DNA of 5,316 nt from Phycisphaerae bacterium (GTDB lineage: Bacteria; Planctomycetota; Phycisphaerae; Sedimentisphaerales; Anaerobacaceae), in NCBI GenBank assembly GCA_030630315.1, contig DAOVNI010000132.1:1-5316 (forward strand), given 5' to 3'. Below are positions 3,921 through 5,316 of this stretch, piece by piece (within the stretch, counting starts at the first letter, position 1; every line of letters begins with the position of its first letter). A program made the position numbers and the translations under genes. The notes under the pieces were generated by a model. That model was not told the origin of the DNA, did no database searches, and worked only from the letters and a program-made list of their open reading frames with translations.

Positions 3921-5316
3921 ATGACCGGCCGAAGACCAAAAACTGCACGCGAAATTGCAACGGCTGTCTTAAACCGGTTCGACCCGGAACGCAATTATGC
4001 CGGCCCAATCCTGAACAAATTACTGGACAAAACTAAAGAACGACAGCGGGCCACCGACCTTGTCTTCGGGACGATAAGAAACCGAACCGCCATTGATATG
4101 GTGATAGCTAAATTCGCCGATTGCCCTGTCGAAAGGATACCGCCCAAACTGCTCAACATCATCCGGGTTGCCTCTTTCGAGCTTATCTATAGCCCACAAA
4201 CCGGCGAGCATGCAATCGTCAACGAAGCCGTCGAAAATGCCAAAGCCGTCGCAGGCCCCGTTAGGAGTAAGGCATCAAGGGGGACTACCGCAAACCGTAA
4301 AATGGGGCGGACTTCTAACGGGGTAGGTGCAAAGCAGACCGGCTTCGTAAATGCGGTCCTGCGCCAAATCGCAAGGCACATAACCAATCGCCAAATCAAA
4401 CTATCAGAGGCTAACGTTAGGATGACACTTCCACAATCGTCGGCGACCGGCTGCGAATTCGATACGGATATTTTGCCGGACCCAAAGGCTTCGTCGGCCA
4501 GGTATTTCAGTATCGCCTTTTCACTGCCCGAATGGCTCATAACCGATTGGCTCAGCGAATTCGGCGCAGAATTGACCCGGCAAATCTGCTTTGCGAGCAA
4601 TCGCAGGCCGAGTATTTACATCAGGCCAAACACCTTAAAAACAACAGCACGGCAATTACTTGAAAAATTCCGCCAGGCAGATATTGACTTTGAAATAGTG
4701 CCCAATGTCATTCCTGCGCAAGCAGGAATCCAGAAAAGCGACGATGCTGATGACTCAATGATAAAACTCAAAGCAGCGAAAGCTGTGACGGAACTGCCCG
4801 GCTTTGCGGAAGGTGAATTTACTGTTCAGGACATCACAGCTTCGCAGGCGGTAAGGATTCTTCAGCCGCAGCCCGAATGGACAATCCTCGACCTCTGCGC
4901 CGCACCGGGCACAAAGACAACACAGTTGGCGGAACTTGCCAAAGATTCGGCAAAGATTATCGCAACCGATATTGACAGCGACCGCCTGAAAAAGGTTAGA
5001 GAAAATACCACTCGGCTCGGCATAAAAAGTATTACAGTCGTAGAATATGAACAGCTCTTTAAAAATTCTAAATTCTCAATTCTCAATTCTAAATTCAACG
5101 CAGTATTATTGGATGTGCCGTGCTCAAATACCGGCGTATTGGCAAAACGCGTCGAGGCACGCTATAGAATAAAGCCAAAAGCAATAAAAGGACTGACGAA
5201 AATACAAAACGAGCTGCTGAAAATCGCAGCGGAAATGTTAAAGCCGCAGGGAAAAATCTGTTACAGCACCTGCAGTATTCAAAAGGCCGAGAACAGCCGG
5301 CTTATAAAAGATTTCC
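3921..5316 (+). CDS. rsmB: 16S rRNA m5C967 methyltransferase RsmB (Sun), cut at the right edge, with three in-frame repeat insertions
   Basis: RsmB methylates C967 (E. coli numbering) of 16S rRNA with S-adenosylmethionine. Residues 1 to about 150 form the NusB-like RNA-binding domain (TAREIATAVLNRF, VNEAVENAK, GFVNAVLRQI). The Rossmann methyltransferase follows with SAM motif ILDLCAAPGTKTTQ (Asp324), acidic Asp350 (ATDID), motif IV DVPCSNTG with Cys401, and motif VI YSTCS with the nucleophile-type Cys451. The frame is open for 465 codons to the window end, already longer than the usual 430-450. The excess maps to three repeat-derived tracts: residues 112-135 (68-bp inverted-repeat element), 263-271 (VIPAQAGIQ, dRS3-like element) and 381-393 (heptamer array). 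All catalytic motifs are intact, so this is not a decaying gene. The start ATG is one base after the fmt stop; no Shine-Dalgarno is needed if translation is coupled. The C-terminal end is missing. Confidence 0.93.
   Translation, partial: MTGRRPKTAREIATAVLNRFDPERNYAGPILNKLLDKTKERQRATDLVFGTIRNRTAIDMVIAKFADCPVERIPPKLLNIIRVASFELIYSPQTGEHAIVNEAVENAKAVAGPVRSKASRGTTANRKMGRTSNGVGAKQTGFVNAVLRQIARHITNRQIKLSEANVRMTLPQSSATGCEFDTDILPDPKASSARYFSIAFSLPEWLITDWLSEFGAELTRQICFASNRRPSIYIRPNTLKTTARQLLEKFRQADIDFEIVPNVIPAQAGIQKSDDADDSMIKLKAAKAVTELPGFAEGEFTVQDITASQAVRILQPQPEWTILDLCAAPGTKTTQLAELAKDSAKIIATDIDSDRLKKVRENTTRLGIKSITVVEYEQLFKNSKFSILNSKFNAVLLDVPCSNTGVLAKRVEARYRIKPKAIKGLTKIQNELLKIAAEMLKPQGKICYSTCSIQKAENSRLIKDF
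4256..4323 (+). repeat. 68-bp element with 13-bp terminal inverted repeats, in rsmB
   Basis: CCCCGTTAGGAGT (4256-4268) and ACTTCTAACGGGG (4311-4323) are inverted repeats matching at 12 of 13 positions, around a 42-bp interior. The element encodes about residues 112-135, a basic Ser/Gly/Arg-rich tract inserted between NEAVENAKAV and GFVNAVLR, which sit close together in ordinary RsmB. It looks like a small MITE-like or palindromic insertion. No clear target-site duplication is visible, and 68 bp is not a multiple of three, so frame retention needs one extra or lost base at the junction. Confidence 0.7.
4707..4733 (+). repeat. dRS3-like 27-bp palindromic repeat, copy 2, inside rsmB
   Basis: Second copy of the element at 470-496. 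The 8-bp stem 4710-4717/4722-4729 closes the same GCAA loop, but the sixth pair is T-A where copy 1 has C-G, a compensatory pair change. It is read in sense by rsmB and gives exactly nine codons, VIPAQAGIQ, between the RNA-binding and methyltransferase parts. In RNA the stem would be capped by a GNRA-type tetraloop. Confidence 0.88.
5063..5097 (+). repeat. Heptamer array inside the rsmB coding sequence
   Basis: Five 7-bp units run in register: AAATTCT, AAATTCT, CAATTCT, CAATTCT, AAATTCA. They encode residues about 381-393 (KNSKFSILNSKFN), just before the motif IV strand AVLLDVPCSNTG, where family members have a short loop. Because 7 is not a multiple of 3, the array cycles through all three frames, and the unit has no stop in any of them on this strand. 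The AT-rich tract contrasts with the surrounding codons. Confidence 0.85.

Noticed and set aside
4187..4600. Minus-strand open frame of 137 codons opposite rsmB
   Set aside because: It is antisense to the NusB-like domain and linker of RsmB, includes the inverted-repeat insertion, and shows no domain.
3921..5316. rsmB as a pseudogene damaged by insertions
   Set aside because: The frame is open throughout and the SAM-binding and both cysteine motifs are intact, so the insertions appear tolerated.

Overview
The window looks like a chromosomal housekeeping locus from a Gram-negative, LPS-exporting bacterium. The wording of the YidC periplasmic domain and of the Fmt/RsmB proteins resembles Planctomycetota of the Phycisphaerae type. 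That assignment rests on recalled family resemblance, not a search, and is moderate at best.

Layout. Two genes point left: the N-terminal part of yidC (cut by the window's left edge) and, upstream of it, a complete calcineurin-like metallophosphoesterase. A 103-bp divergent intergenic region follows. Four genes then point right in a tight row: lptB (28-bp gap), def (47-bp gap), fmt (1-bp gap) and rsmB (cut by the right edge). The def-fmt-rsmB order is the classical formyl-methionine/16S methylation cluster. Def and Fmt are the two ends of the N-formylmethionine cycle, RsmB modifies the ribosome, and lptB is the energy module of LPS export. YidC on the other side is the membrane-protein insertase.

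The genes are ordinary, but the DNA between and inside them is not. At least four loci carry arrays built on a 7-bp period with different unit sequences: 605-638, 1433-1509, 2843-2891 and 5063-5097. Shorter traces lie directly before the starts of yidC, lptB and def. The largest array (11 heptamers, arranged as an inverted repeat) fills most of the divergent region, and its TTGACTA units fall at correct spacing to form a sigma70-like promoter in each direction. Another array occupies the whole def-fmt gap up to the fmt start codon.

In addition, palindromic insertions sit in frame inside three essential or important proteins. A 27-bp element matching the ATTCCC-N8-GGGAAT layout of neisserial dRS3 occurs in both yidC and rsmB, in opposite orientation relative to the gene and with a compensatory stem change. 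A cloverleaf-like GC-rich palindrome lies in fmt, and a 68-bp element with 13-bp inverted ends lies in rsmB. Each adds residues at a linker while leaving the recognisable active-site motifs intact. This resembles, by analogy only, the in-frame palindromic elements of Rickettsia. It is the most notable aspect of the window.
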